Source: Lachnospiraceae bacterium (GTDB lineage Bacteria > Bacillota > Clostridia > Lachnospirales > Lachnospiraceae). Taken from it: a stretch of DNA of 58,374 bases. Numbering within the stretch: the stretch's first letter is position 1; each line of letters begins with the position of its first letter. Made by a program: the position numbers and the translations under genes. The notes beneath the pieces are model-generated. The model was not told the DNA's origin. It did no database searches and was given only the letters and a program-made list of their open reading frames with translations. The stretch lies in the NCBI GenBank assembly GCA_021153185.1, contig JAGKTY010000024.1, forward strand, positions 1 through 58,374. Reading direction: 5' to 3'. Positions 37,858 through 46,172 of this stretch are shown one piece after another.

Positions 37858-37906
37858 TTTAAGTAAAAATACACACAAAAACGGGCTGTGTGTGCTTTTA
37901 CTTAAA
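37858..37906. repeat. AbiE operator inverted repeat 1
   Basis: TTTAAGTAAAA (37858-37868) pairs with TTTTACTTAAA (37896-37906), with inner ACACACA / TGTGTGT arms. It lies just upstream of the -35 of the abiE promoter. Its left half shares 18 identical bases with the left half of repeat 2. Confidence 0.8.
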
Positions 37907-37912
37907 TATTTG

Positions 37913-37941
37913 TTGACGAAGTATCTGTGTAATGTTAAAAT
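37913..37941 (+). promoter_or_regulatory. Promoter of the AbiE-like cassette
   Basis: TTGACG at 37913-37918, a 17-base spacer and TAAAAT at 37936-37941, placed exactly between the two inverted repeats. Confidence 0.75.
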
Positions 37942-37944
37942 TTG

Positions 37945-37985
37945 AGTAAAAATACACACAAACCATAACTGTGTGTATAAACACT
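37945..37985. repeat. AbiE operator inverted repeat 2
   Basis: Arms 37945-37960 and 37970-37985 pair mainly through ATACACACA / TGTGTGTAT and an outer AGT/ACT, around a 9-base loop, at the expected transcription start. The two operators are 83 bases apart, about eight helical turns. Confidence 0.75.
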
Positions 37986-38004
37986 TAAATGGAGTTGGTG
38001 GATT

Positions 38005-38547
38005 ATGGTTTTGACATATAAGCAATGTATAGAGAAATATGGTAGTGACCATATGTTGAAAAAAGAAATAGCGGAAGGGAATCTTTTTCAAAAGGAGAAG
38101 GGCATTTATTCCTTGAGCAGAAATTGTTCTGAGCTGGAGATTATTGGTGTGAAATATCCGAAAGCTGTATTTACCGGTGAGAGTGCTTTTTATTATCATG
38201 GATTAACGGATGTGATTCCTGATTTTTATCATTTGGCAACAGTCAGAACCGATGGCAGGATTAAAGATGAACGGGTGAAGCAGACTTTTTTGAAAGAGGA
38301 TATTTTTGATATGGGACAGGTTAAGATATCATATCATAACACGGAAATATGCCTTTACGACTTGGAAAGAATGTTGATTGAGCTTGTGAGATTCCGTGGC
38401 AAATTACCATTTGATTATTACAAGGAGATTATCGGATCGTACAGGAATCGTGTGGAGACTATGGATATTGCAAAGGTGGAAGAGTACGCAGCCAAGTTTA
38501 AACATTCGGATAAAATGATGCAGATTATTGAGTTGGAGGTATTGTAA
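38005..38547 (+). CDS. AbiEi-like antitoxin/transcriptional regulator
   Basis: This 180-residue protein matches the AbiEi group of type IV antitoxins. It has an N-terminal winged helix-turn-helix (TYKQCIEKYGSDHMLKKEIAEG near 4-25, then a GIYSL strand), followed by FTGESAFYYHGLTDVIP near 56-72 and a C-terminal helical part. In known systems AbiEi binds paired inverted repeats and represses the operon, and it neutralises the AbiEii nucleotidyltransferase. The two large repeats at 37858-37906 and 37945-37985 fit this. Its last base is the first base of the toxin start codon (ATG 38547), so the two are translationally coupled. Confidence 0.85.
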   Translation: MVLTYKQCIEKYGSDHMLKKEIAEGNLFQKEKGIYSLSRNCSELEIIGVKYPKAVFTGESAFYYHGLTDVIPDFYHLATVRTDGRIKDERVKQTFLKEDIFDMGQVKISYHNTEICLYDLERMLIELVRFRGKLPFDYYKEIIGSYRNRVETMDIAKVEEYAAKFKHSDKMMQIIELEVL

Positions 38548-39344
38548 TGAACTTGTTGGATGAAGTAGATAAAATTAAAAAAGATGGATACAGAGAAGCA
38601 AATGCAGAAGCCAAGCTGTGCCAGGATATTATTATAAAGGCAATTTCACAGAGTAGTCTGAATAGAAATGTCACCATTAAGGGCGGTGTAGTTATGCGTA
38701 GCCTGTCCAAGAATGCAAGACGAGCTACGCAGGATTTGGACTTGGATTTTATTCGATTTTCCATATCCGAAGAATCCATAGGAATATTTATTGAAAAGCT
38801 GAATTGTATAGATGGGATTCGATTGCGGATGTCAGCACCCATAGAGGAATTAAAACATCAGGATTATAAAGGCAAGCGTATTCATATTGAGGTATCCGAT
38901 GACTTCGGCAATGTGCTTTCGTTGAAAATGGATATTGGTGTACATAAAGACTTAGATATTGAACAGGAAGAGTATTGTTTTGATGTATGTTTTCAAGAGG
39001 ATTCTGCCAGTGTGTTAATTAATTCATGTGAGCAGATGATTACTGAAAAATTGAAATCTTTGATGCGTTTCGGAACCCGGTCTACCAGATATAAAGATGT
39101 ATTTGATATCTGTTATTTGTCTGAATTGGCAGATATGGAGAAACTCAGGTTCTGCATACAGAAGTACATATACGCTGATACCACAATTGATGTAAATGAT
39201 GCGGATGAAATTCGAAGAAGGGCAGAAAGTATTTTTTCTAGTGGTACATACAAAAAGCAAGTGGAGCGGTCTAAAAAGAATTGGCTTGATTTATCGGTGG
39301 ATGAGGTGCTGAAGAAGGATTTGGAGTTTTTAAGCAGAATATAG
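38547..39344 (+). CDS. AbiEii-like nucleotidyltransferase toxin
   Basis: This 265-residue protein belongs to the AbiEii/MenT-like DNA polymerase beta-type nucleotidyltransferases (PF08843 type). It has KGGVVMRSLSKNARRATQDLDLDF near 47-70: the GG..R.S pocket and the Asp-x-Asp metal residues. A later KLKSLMRFGTRSTRYKDVFDICYL near 172-195 is the usual KD.yD block. MenT-like members transfer nucleotides to tRNA acceptor ends and stop translation, and AbiE gives phage abortive infection in lactococci. Length fits. Start overlaps the antitoxin stop by one base. The third cassette gene starts 17 bases after it. Confidence 0.85.
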   Translation: MNLLDEVDKIKKDGYREANAEAKLCQDIIIKAISQSSLNRNVTIKGGVVMRSLSKNARRATQDLDLDFIRFSISEESIGIFIEKLNCIDGIRLRMSAPIEELKHQDYKGKRIHIEVSDDFGNVLSLKMDIGVHKDLDIEQEEYCFDVCFQEDSASVLINSCEQMITEKLKSLMRFGTRSTRYKDVFDICYLSELADMEKLRFCIQKYIYADTTIDVNDADEIRRRAESIFSSGTYKKQVERSKKNWLDLSVDEVLKKDLEFLSRI

Positions 39345-39361
39345 CGAAGGGAGAGTCGGTA

Positions 39362-39853
39362 ATGTTGTACAATTACATAAAAACTCATTATAAACAAGCA
39401 GAGCCGATTTTTCTTTCTGATTTGTCAAGAACGAATATTACCGAGCCAGATTTAAATCAACAACTGAAGGAACTCTGTGAAAAAGGTTTACTGCAGCAAT
39501 ACGATGAAGAGGTATATTTCATTCCTAAGAAGTCAAAATTAAACCTCGCAGTTGGTCCAAATGCAGATGTGGTGGCAAGATATCGTTTTATTTCCAAAGG
39601 GGATAATGTAGATGGTTTCTATGCCGGTAATACATTTGCTAATCAGATAGGGATTTCTGTGCAGGTTCCTTATGTGATTGAGATTGTAAGTAACAATATA
39701 TCGGATGATGGAGAGGTTCTGATTGGTAACAGAAGATTTGTTGTAAGAAAACCGGGTGTACCGATAACAAAAGAGAATGTGCATGTGTTCCGGGAGCGAA
39801 TTGGCGAAGTGAAGGAATGGGGACACAGGAAGGTTGCCGGGATGGGACGGTAG
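39362..39853 (+). CDS. Second winged-helix AbiEi/DUF6088-like protein of the cassette
   Basis: This 163-residue protein has an N-terminal winged helix region (PIFLSDLSRTNITEPDLNQQ near 15-34, then GLLQQYDEEVYFIPKK), then GFYAGNTFANQIGISVQVP and a strand-rich VLIGNRRFVVRKPG, matching the AbiEi_4/DUF6088 type of antitoxin-like protein. Its C-terminal end (VKEWGHRKVAGMGR) does not look like the usual ending of the group, so the gene may be truncated. It lies 17 bases after the toxin and before a terminator, so it is the third gene of the operon. It could be a second regulator or an accessory antitoxin. Confidence 0.7.
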   Translation: MLYNYIKTHYKQAEPIFLSDLSRTNITEPDLNQQLKELCEKGLLQQYDEEVYFIPKKSKLNLAVGPNADVVARYRFISKGDNVDGFYAGNTFANQIGISVQVPYVIEIVSNNISDDGEVLIGNRRFVVRKPGVPITKENVHVFRERIGEVKEWGHRKVAGMGR

Positions 39854-39859
39854 GGGATG

Positions 39860-39896
39860 CCCCAAGTGGTAGAGATACTGCTTGGGGTGTTTTTTG
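39860..39896 (+). terminator. Rho-independent terminator of the AbiE cassette
   Basis: CCCCAAG (39860-39866) pairs with CTTGGGG (39881-39887), followed by TGTTTTTTG. Confidence 0.85.
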
Positions 39897-40009
39897 TTGA
39901 TTGTTGTCAAGTTTTGTAGATGATATAATAGGGACATGAATGCAAGGGAGTTTTACTAATATATCGAAAGTTGTTATCTGTGGACGATTTTCGTGAAAAG
40001 GAGACTGGA

Positions 40010-40558
40010 ATGTTTGCAAAGACGATTAAGATTTCCGCGATAATTCTTGTGGTGTTAACAATTATTTTTACGCTAATTTATCAATGCCATCCCAATACTG
40101 TGATATTGAGCATAGCGATTACATTCGGTACGATTAGCTATCATTTTTTGATGCGTTTGGCTGTGGGATATGTTGTGAATGGAATCTTTCATAACAGATT
40201 TAATTATAAAAGAAACTGGTTTCAAGAAAAGATATTTGAAAAGCGTTTGTATGAAGTATTACGAGTGAAAAAGTGGAAAGATAAAATGCCTACCTTTGCA
40301 CCTGAAATGCTGGATTTAAAAGTGCACACATGGGAAGAAATTGCAGGGGCAATGTGCCAGTCAGAAGTGGTGCATTCGATTATAGTAGTACTATGTTTTG
40401 TACCTGTATTAGCTACTTTAATATGGGGAACATTTTGGGTATTTTTTATCACATCAGTTTTAGCTGCCGGTGTGGAGAGTATGTTTGTGATAATGCAACG
40501 ATATAACAGACCAAGGGTAATAAGGATGATTGAGAAGGAAAAGCGATTAAATGGTTAA
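40010..40558 (+). CDS. CrtO-like membrane acyltransferase family protein
   Basis: This 182-residue protein has hydrophobic segments at about 5-27, 30-50 and 125-160. The middle contains NWFQEKIFEKRLYEVLRVKKWKDKMPT-like sequence and the end VIMQRYNRPRVIRM, as in the glycosyl-4,4'-diaponeurosporenoate acyltransferase (CrtO) family. Carotenoid genes are absent here, so the substrate is probably another lipid. ATG 40010 follows AAAAGGAG; an upstream TTG at 39971 has no ribosome site. Degraded gene pieces follow. Confidence 0.65.
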   Translation: MFAKTIKISAIILVVLTIIFTLIYQCHPNTVILSIAITFGTISYHFLMRLAVGYVVNGIFHNRFNYKRNWFQEKIFEKRLYEVLRVKKWKDKMPTFAPEMLDLKVHTWEEIAGAMCQSEVVHSIIVVLCFVPVLATLIWGTFWVFFITSVLAAGVESMFVIMQRYNRPRVIRMIEKEKRLNG

Positions 40559-40712
40559 AAGGATAATGATATTTGTTGAAGGGACAACATTTTATACTAA
40601 ATTTCCAATGTTTCTATTTTCGAAATACGGATATAAGCCGAAAGCGGATGCGGATGTTGTAAAGCAAAAGAAAATAGCTGTGAAGGATAGGATTCATTGG
40701 GATAAGTGGTAA
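40551..40712 (+). pseudogene. Broken hypothetical protein remnant (53 codons)
   Basis: A frame from ATG 40551, which overlaps the previous stop, reads MVKRIMIFVEGTTFYTKF and continues to TAA at 40710-40712. The beginning looks like a genuine N-terminus of a longer clostridial hypothetical protein, and the frame stops in a stretch of Lys-rich sequence without a recognisable ending. I take it as the truncated 5' part of a lost gene. A functional 53-residue peptide is possible but unsupported. Confidence 0.4.
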
Positions 40713-40739
40713 AGGAATAAGGGTTATGCAAAGAAACCA

Positions 40740-40886
40740 ATGACAATGATGTTGGAAGATGCTACAGCACAAGATGTTAGCGTTATTGAATTAAAATCAA
40801 CAGAGGATGGATATTCGCTTTATAAATCTGTTGGTTTTGAGGATGTTGTGGTTAAGTATCATAATATGAAAATTGTGCTGCAATGA
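40740..40886 (+). pseudogene. C-terminal remnant of a GNAT acetyltransferase
   Basis: The frame 40740-40886 encodes 48 residues ending LYKSVGFEDVVVKYHNMKIVLQ. The pattern 'Y..GF' followed by a strand ending in M is the typical last motif of GNAT N-acetyltransferases. The acetyl-CoA-binding part that should precede it is missing, so only the 3' end is left. It lies beside another broken gene, marking a scar of insertion or deletion. Confidence 0.6.
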
Positions 40887-40904
40887 TTGCCGGGGAGGTG
40901 TGAC

Positions 40905-41282
40905 ATGGAAGAAAAAATAACCTTATGTGGAGATAATTGCATAGCGTGTCCCAGATACAATGCACAGAGTGAGGAAGAACTTCGGAATGTAGCTAAGTTA
41001 TGGTACCGGGTCGGCTGGCGGGACTGCGTGGTATCAGGCGAAGAAATGAGATGTGAAGGATGTTCTTCTCATAAACAGTGTACATATCATTTGGTAGAAT
41101 GTACGAAGGAGCATCATGTAGATAAATGCAATCAGTGTGCACAATTTCCATGCGAGAAGATTGATCGTATGTTGGAGCGCTCCAAGGAATATCAGAAGCG
41201 GTGCAAAGAAATCTGTTCGGATGCAGAGTATGATATGCTGGAGAAAGCATTTTTTGATAAGGAAAATAATTTGAGGAAGTAA
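40905..41282 (+). CDS. DUF3795-type cysteine-rich protein
   Basis: This 125-residue protein has about 12 cysteines in pairs (LCGDNCIACPRY near 7-18; CEGCSSHKQC; CNQCAQFPCEK). This matches the DUF3795 group of small putative metal-binding proteins of anaerobes. No enzyme motif or membrane segment is present. The start is ATG 40905, which follows GGGGAGGTG; the frame is open back to 40887. Function unknown; a zinc or iron-sulfur site is likely. Confidence 0.75.
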   Translation: MEEKITLCGDNCIACPRYNAQSEEELRNVAKLWYRVGWRDCVVSGEEMRCEGCSSHKQCTYHLVECTKEHHVDKCNQCAQFPCEKIDRMLERSKEYQKRCKEICSDAEYDMLEKAFFDKENNLRK

Positions 41283-41404
41283 AGAGAGCGGTAGCGCATC
41301 TATGAGGTATCATGATAATCATTAAGTGATGCGTGCACTGTATAAAACCCCGATTTTTCCATATTATAAGGATATTATGAAATATATCTGAAAGGAAAAT
41401 TGGG

Positions 41405-42115
41405 ATGACAGAAATACTTTATATCATTGTACTATCGCTTGGTTCATTTTTGGCAATCTTTGTTCTCACGAAAATGATGGGATACAGGCAGATGTCGCAG
41501 ATGAGCATGTTTGATTATATTATCGGGATTACAATCGGATCGATTGCGGCAGAGATGGCCACTTCCCTGGAAGAGAGTTTTGTGCAGCCGCTTACTGCGA
41601 TGATTGTATATGCCCTGGCATCCCTCGCCCTGGCGGTTCTGACATCCAAGTGTATGAAAGCCCGAAGGATTATTGAGGGGGAGCCACTCATTCTCTTGAA
41701 TCATGGAGAAATATACCGGCGCAATCTAAAGAAGGCAAAAATGGATGTGACGGAATTTTTGGTGCAATGTCGTGTGAGCGGATATTTTGATATCAATGAT
41801 TTGGAATGTGCTATTTTGGAAGGAAACGGAAAAATCAGCTTTCTTCCAAAAGTGGGAAATCGACCGGTCTCTCCTTCTGATTTGCAGCTTACGCCCGAGC
41901 AGGATTATATGGTTGCCAATGTGATTTTGGATGGAAAAGTGATGAAGGAAAATCTAAAACAGATGGGCAAGGATGAGAAATGGCTTCACAGTCAAATCAC
42001 AGCGCGCGGCGCAAAGCAGGTTTCGGATGTCCTTTTGGCGACGTGTGACAGGTCTGACAAAGTGACCGTTTTTTTAAGGGATAATAAAAAAGTGCCAAAG
42101 AATGCTTTGATTTGA
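41405..42115 (+). CDS. DUF421 (YetF/YcaP-type) membrane protein
   Basis: This 236-residue protein has three N-terminal membrane segments (about 3-25, 35-55 and 60-80) and the DUF421 signature GYRQMSQMSMFDYIIGITIGS near 26-46. The cytoplasmic-side C-terminal domain has GEPLILLNHGEI and the later QLTPEQDYMVANVILDGKV. In Bacillus, related YetF-type proteins are linked to spore or envelope physiology. It is a single-gene unit with AAAGGAAA upstream. Confidence 0.85.
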   Translation: MTEILYIIVLSLGSFLAIFVLTKMMGYRQMSQMSMFDYIIGITIGSIAAEMATSLEESFVQPLTAMIVYALASLALAVLTSKCMKARRIIEGEPLILLNHGEIYRRNLKKAKMDVTEFLVQCRVSGYFDINDLECAILEGNGKISFLPKVGNRPVSPSDLQLTPEQDYMVANVILDGKVMKENLKQMGKDEKWLHSQITARGAKQVSDVLLATCDRSDKVTVFLRDNKKVPKNALI

Positions 42116-42201
42116 TATAATAATAACCGTAGTAGGGAAAAGTGGGGGATACCACTTTAAAAGCAGCAATACAAAAGAGTTCCAATATGGGAGAGTTTGA
42201 G

Positions 42202-43866
42202 ATGAAAACGTTCATTCGTTGGGTTAAGAAGCATATCGTGGTTGCGGGCATCTGCGTTGGATGTTTCGTTTTGACAGCTTGCGGGCAAAAAGCGACGCCC
42301 ACGGAAAAAGAAGTTTCCGGTGATGTGATAGAAACAGAAAGCGATGCTGCCGGCGAGAAGAAGGTAGATAAGACAAGTGAGGACGCAGGGCAGCAGGCGC
42401 AGGACGAGGAGTCTTCCAAGCAGGCAGAGAAGCCGGAGCCGTCAGTTGAACAGGAAAAAGACAGCGGTACGGATGCAGAAGAGAACGTTGCCCAAAATGG
42501 TGCGTACATATTGGCGCGCCCGTCTCAAAATGGTGCACTTTCGGTAAAGGGAACACAGCTTGTAGACGAAAAGGGGAATGCAGTACAGCTTCGCGGCATC
42601 AGCACACACGGCATTGCATGGTTTCCGCAGTTTGTAAACCAGGAGGCAGTCAATCAGCTGAGTAGCGATTTTGGAGCCAATCTGCTTCGGATTGCAATGT
42701 ATACGGATGAAAATGGCGGGTATTGTACAGATGGAGATAAACAGCAGCTCAAACAACTGGTGACAGACGGAGTGGCATATGCAAAGCAGGCAGATATGTA
42801 TGTCATTGTAGACTGGCATATTTTACATGATAACAATCCTCTGCAGCATAAGGATGAGGCATTGCAATTTTTTCAAGAGATGACCCAAACACTCAAGAAT
42901 GAATCGCATGTCCTATATGAGATTTGTAACGAGCCAAACGGCGGCACGGGCTGGAATGAGGTCAAGTCGTATGCCGAGTCGGTTATTCCTGTGATTCGTC
43001 AAAATGTGCCGAATGCAGTTGTGCTTGTTGGCACGCCGACCTGGTGTCAGGATATTGACAAGGCGCAAAACAATCCGCTGACGGGATTTGACAATATCAT
43101 GTATACGGTTCATTTTTATGCAGCGACACACAAAGAGGATCTTCGCGGCAAAATGACGAATGCAATTAATGCAGGCATTCCTGTATTTGTGAGTGAGTTT
43201 GGAATGTGTGATGCGAGCGGAAATGGCGGCAATGACTTTGCGCAGGCACAAAGCTGGATTGATACAATGGACAGTTATGGTGTGAGCTATGCGGTGTGGA
43301 GTCTTTGCAACAAAAATGAAACGTCCGCACTCATTGCGTCAGACTGTCAGAAAACGTCCGGTTTTACGACAAGTGAATTAAGTGAGAGTGGAAACTGGAT
43401 TTACCAGATGCTGCATGCCAAAGGAAATAGCATCAAGCCATACGCAGGAGAAGAGCAGAAGAATTCCGGGGATCAACAGCAGGATACAACGCAGGAGAAG
43501 AAAGAACCGCAGGGAACAGATTCCGGCGGGGAAAATGCGACAGGTAATACAGACGGGCAAACGCACACATACAAGGACCTTAACGTGCAGGCGAAGGTCA
43601 CCGGACAATGGGAGTCTGACGGCAAAACATTTTACCAGTATCAGCTGACCATCACAAACAAAGGAACGGGTGCGGTTGACTCCTGGGAAATCCCGCTGAA
43701 CTTTTCAAATGAATTCGAGTTATCTGACGGATGGAATGGGGAGTATCGCGTGGACGGAAACAAACTTGTCATTCGCGCCAAAGAGTACAACGGGACAATC
43801 AAAGCCGGTGAATCCGTCAGCGATATTGGTTTTATTGTGAGCGCCAAAGGGCAGCTTTCACTATAA
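42202..43866 (+). CDS. GH5 cellulase (endoglucanase) lipoprotein with C-terminal CBM2-like domain
   Basis: This 554-residue secreted protein starts at ATG 42202 with a lipoprotein signal ending LTAC (Cys27). An acidic/Gln-rich linker follows to about residue 105, then a GH5 (subfamily 2-like) catalytic domain: RGISTHGIAWFP near 131-142, the acid/base E244 in ICNEPNGG, YTVHFY, the nucleophile E332 in FVSEFGMCD, and AVWSLCNKNE. A second linker leads to a beta-rich C-terminal domain (about 455-554) resembling CBM2, with a spaced Trp pattern (QWESDG, SWEIPL, GWNGEY). It should cut beta-1,4-glucans at the cell surface. Its 3' end overlaps the convergent DUF3021 gene by 6 bases. Confidence 0.9.
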   Translation: MKTFIRWVKKHIVVAGICVGCFVLTACGQKATPTEKEVSGDVIETESDAAGEKKVDKTSEDAGQQAQDEESSKQAEKPEPSVEQEKDSGTDAEENVAQNGAYILARPSQNGALSVKGTQLVDEKGNAVQLRGISTHGIAWFPQFVNQEAVNQLSSDFGANLLRIAMYTDENGGYCTDGDKQQLKQLVTDGVAYAKQADMYVIVDWHILHDNNPLQHKDEALQFFQEMTQTLKNESHVLYEICNEPNGGTGWNEVKSYAESVIPVIRQNVPNAVVLVGTPTWCQDIDKAQNNPLTGFDNIMYTVHFYAATHKEDLRGKMTNAINAGIPVFVSEFGMCDASGNGGNDFAQAQSWIDTMDSYGVSYAVWSLCNKNETSALIASDCQKTSGFTTSELSESGNWIYQMLHAKGNSIKPYAGEEQKNSGDQQQDTTQEKKEPQGTDSGGENATGNTDGQTHTYKDLNVQAKVTGQWESDGKTFYQYQLTITNKGTGAVDSWEIPLNFSNEFELSDGWNGEYRVDGNKLVIRAKEYNGTIKAGESVSDIGFIVSAKGQLSL

Positions 43867-44310
43867 GGCGGTGAAGGCTTCATTCAGTTTCTCAATGCTC
43901 TTTTTGGTTGTGCGATATTGGACAACAATCATAATGAGAATGGTGATGACAAAGCAGATGATGGTACAAAGGAGTGCCTCTTTGTAGCGCCATAACTGCC
44001 AGACAAATGTGACAATCGGAATCCAAACGAAGCTTGTCAAAGCAGCGTAAAGCAGACTTTGGATGACAAAGCCGATTTGTTCTTTTTCGTAAACAAACAT
44101 AAAGCCGGAAAAAGCGATGCCAATGACGCCGTAGAGAAGCATGTTCACACCGTATGCTACCGTTATGGATGGGAACATTGCGATATACTCCGGCGTCACC
44201 GGCGAATAATCAAAGCCTGTAAGAAGGCGCACAATCATCTCGATGATCAGATTGCAAAGCATTGCAAAAAACGATGTATAAATAAAGCTGTTTATGATTC
44301 GTTTTACCAT
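43861..44310 (-). CDS. DUF3021 membrane protein
   Basis: This 149-residue protein has four hydrophobic segments (about 8-28, 45-68, 80-100 and 108-130), the usual DUF3021 layout. It lies 11 bases downstream of a LytTR DNA-binding gene. LytTR-DUF3021 pairs are a recurring two-gene module in Firmicutes, where the membrane protein is thought to hold or modulate the LytTR regulator. The last gene of the acyltransferase-LytTR-DUF3021 unit. Confidence 0.85.
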   Translation of the reverse strand: MVKRIINSFIYTSFFAMLCNLIIEMIVRLLTGFDYSPVTPEYIAMFPSITVAYGVNMLLYGVIGIAFSGFMFVYEKEQIGFVIQSLLYAALTSFVWIPIVTFVWQLWRYKEALLCTIICFVITILIMIVVQYRTTKKSIEKLNEAFTAL

Positions 44311-44321
44311 GGTGCGCCTCC

Positions 44322-44765
44322 CTATATGCCTAGAATTTTCTTTAATTTCACAACATTTCTTCTGGAAGTATATGTCTCGCTTCCGTCTTTCATAATGACA
44401 CGTATCGTTCCGGACAGACTCATGTCCAGTTTTTGTATCCGCTTTAAGTTAATGATTTCTGATTTTGAACTCCGGAAAAAAAGTGATGGATTTAGTTCCT
44501 CTTCTAATTCGTAAAGCTTTTTGGAAATGGTATAGGTCTCCTTGTCTGACTGTACAAAGACCTTTTGTCCTTCCGCAAAAAATCGGAAGACATCCTTTTC
44601 GTTCAGCACAACCCGATCACCATTTGACTTTTGTGCGATTAGTCCCGGATTGACATAGCTTGAAAGCTCTGTGACCAACCGCACGACCTGTTCATCTGCT
44701 TTGCTGCTGCAGACATGAATTTCTGTTTCGTTATAACGCTTGTGAATTTCTGCCTTGACTTGCAT
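44322..44765 (-). CDS. LytTR-domain DNA-binding regulator
   Basis: This 147-residue protein has a C-terminal LytTR domain (about 50-147): VFRFFAEGQKVFVQ near 62-75, then LNPSLFFRSSKSEIINLKRI and TYTSRRNVVKLKKILG. It has no receiver domain, so it is an atypical LytTR regulator controlled by its membrane partner (DUF3021) rather than by phosphorylation. It starts inside the end of the acyltransferase gene (35-base overlap) with an AGAGG site. LytTR proteins bind repeated 9-base sites at about two helical turns; phased TCGAAA repeats at 46009-46058 lie upstream of this operon. Confidence 0.85.
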   Translation of the reverse strand: MQVKAEIHKRYNETEIHVCSSKADEQVVRLVTELSSYVNPGLIAQKSNGDRVVLNEKDVFRFFAEGQKVFVQSDKETYTISKKLYELEEELNPSLFFRSSKSEIINLKRIQKLDMSLSGTIRVIMKDGSETYTSRRNVVKLKKILGI

Positions 44766-45882
44766 CCTGTTTTCCTCTTTGCCGGATTCCGAGTGTCAGT
44801 GTACGAAGCACAGGAATCTTTGATAATACCAAGTATAATAACGTTGATAATACAATCATACCAAAAAGATTGACAAGATAACATCCCCAGATTGGCAGAT
44901 TCGTCTTTTCGAGTGTAAAGAATGCAACAATTGCCAGAGCCGGATAATGCAAAGCATAGTAGCCAAAGTTTGCTTTGGTCATATAGGCGCTAAAACGGTT
45001 GTAAAAATTCAGGTGTTTTCTTGCGACAGAAAAAATGGCCAACATTGCTATCCATGCATAGAGGTTAGTGAACGGATGCTGCAGCACGGATTTTGAAGTA
45101 TAATTCACGGTTGTTAATACATCGTCAGTCGCCTGTGGTTCAATCACAACGCGCATATACGCATAATAGCCTATCATGAGAAGGAGCGCAGCAGGAACCA
45201 AAAGCTTGCTGCCCTTTTCCAGGGTAGCGATGTGCTCATCCGTTGAAAAAATATAGTACCCCATCAAAAAGCTGACGATATAGATGCCGTTCCGGTATAC
45301 TTCAATGAGCGGTGCATTCAGCACATAAGAGCTTCCCCAAAATACAAAAAACAGTACAATGAATCCCCACCATTTCATGCGTTCGCAAAGTGCGTCCAAA
45401 CGCCCTTTTTTGTCAATTTTTCGAATGAGCATCAAAATCAGTACTGCCAGAAACAGTTCTCTTGCAAACCACATCGGACCTTCACCGATTGCGCAGTAGA
45501 TGGCGTATTTGATGATATCCGGCATTTTGTCGCCGTTTCCGGAAAAGATGTCCGTGTAATAATCTGTCACGTATCCGCAAAACCAGCCGATGAGCATCGG
45601 TACAAAGAAGGACGGCAGAATGAGTCGCACGAAACGGTCCTTTAAGAATGCTTTGCCTGACTTTTTGGCAAGTGCGTGCTTTGCACAGACGCCTGCAACG
45701 ACAAACAAAATGGTCATAAACCATGGATAGACGATATACAAAAAGCCGTCAAGCAGTTCAATGCCCTGCACCGGGAAGTTGGATACAACAGCCTGACTGT
45801 TAAAAATGTATAGGACGTGATAAACCATTACAAGTACGACCGTCATCCATCGAATGTTGTCTAAATAATGTTTTCGTTCCAT
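44731..45882 (-). CDS. Acyltransferase 3 (OafA-like) membrane protein
   Basis: This 383-residue multi-pass membrane protein begins MERKHYLDNIRWMTVVLVMVYHVLYI: the D-x-IRW and conserved His of the acyltransferase 3 family (PF01757). About ten membrane segments follow, with the RFVRLILPSF block near 84-93. Members O-acetylate or succinylate cell-wall or exopolysaccharide sugars using an acyl donor. It leads the minus-strand operon with LytTR and DUF3021, suggesting that they regulate envelope acylation. Confidence 0.85.
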   Translation of the reverse strand: MERKHYLDNIRWMTVVLVMVYHVLYIFNSQAVVSNFPVQGIELLDGFLYIVYPWFMTILFVVAGVCAKHALAKKSGKAFLKDRFVRLILPSFFVPMLIGWFCGYVTDYYTDIFSGNGDKMPDIIKYAIYCAIGEGPMWFARELFLAVLILMLIRKIDKKGRLDALCERMKWWGFIVLFFVFWGSSYVLNAPLIEVYRNGIYIVSFLMGYYIFSTDEHIATLEKGSKLLVPAALLLMIGYYAYMRVVIEPQATDDVLTTVNYTSKSVLQHPFTNLYAWIAMLAIFSVARKHLNFYNRFSAYMTKANFGYYALHYPALAIVAFFTLEKTNLPIWGCYLVNLFGMIVLSTLLYLVLSKIPVLRTLTLGIRQRGKQDASQGRNSQAL

Positions 45883-46104
45883 ATGTGTTCCCTACTAAGA
45901 ATAGAATGTGCGTGCCCCAATCCTTTTGAAAAAGATTGTACGCGTTTGTTTGATTGCTATTAACCTAGCACACTGTTATGGGAGCGACAAGGAAATCCAT
46001 ATGAATGGTCGAAAATGATATATGAGCGGTTCGAAATAACATTAGAATTGTCGAAAATAGGCGATATTTGGCGATGAGAATAAACAGTAGATCAGTCAAG
46101 TTGA
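45883..46104. promoter_or_regulatory. Intergenic region with three phased TCGAAA repeats
   Basis: Between the divergent acyltransferase and solute-binding genes lie three direct repeats with the core TCGAAA at 46009, 46031 and 46051, that is 22 and 20 bases apart. Such two-turn spacing is typical of sites for LytTR-type or similar dimeric regulators. No other feature is seen in the region. Confidence 0.45.
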
Positions 46105-46133
46105 TTGTTTTTTGTCGATTTTGATAGTATAAT
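46105..46133 (+). promoter_or_regulatory. Promoter of the solute-binding/kinase pair
   Basis: TTGTTT at 46105-46110, a 17-base spacer and TATAAT at 46128-46133; the start is 40 bases downstream. Confidence 0.5.
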
Positions 46134-46172
46134 GGCTTTTGGGTTTTGCAAATAGATGAAAAGGAGAAAAAC

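Noticed and set aside
37858..37985. CRISPR-like repeat array
   Set aside because: Only two repeat units are present, each is an inverted repeat around a promoter, and no cas genes are nearby.
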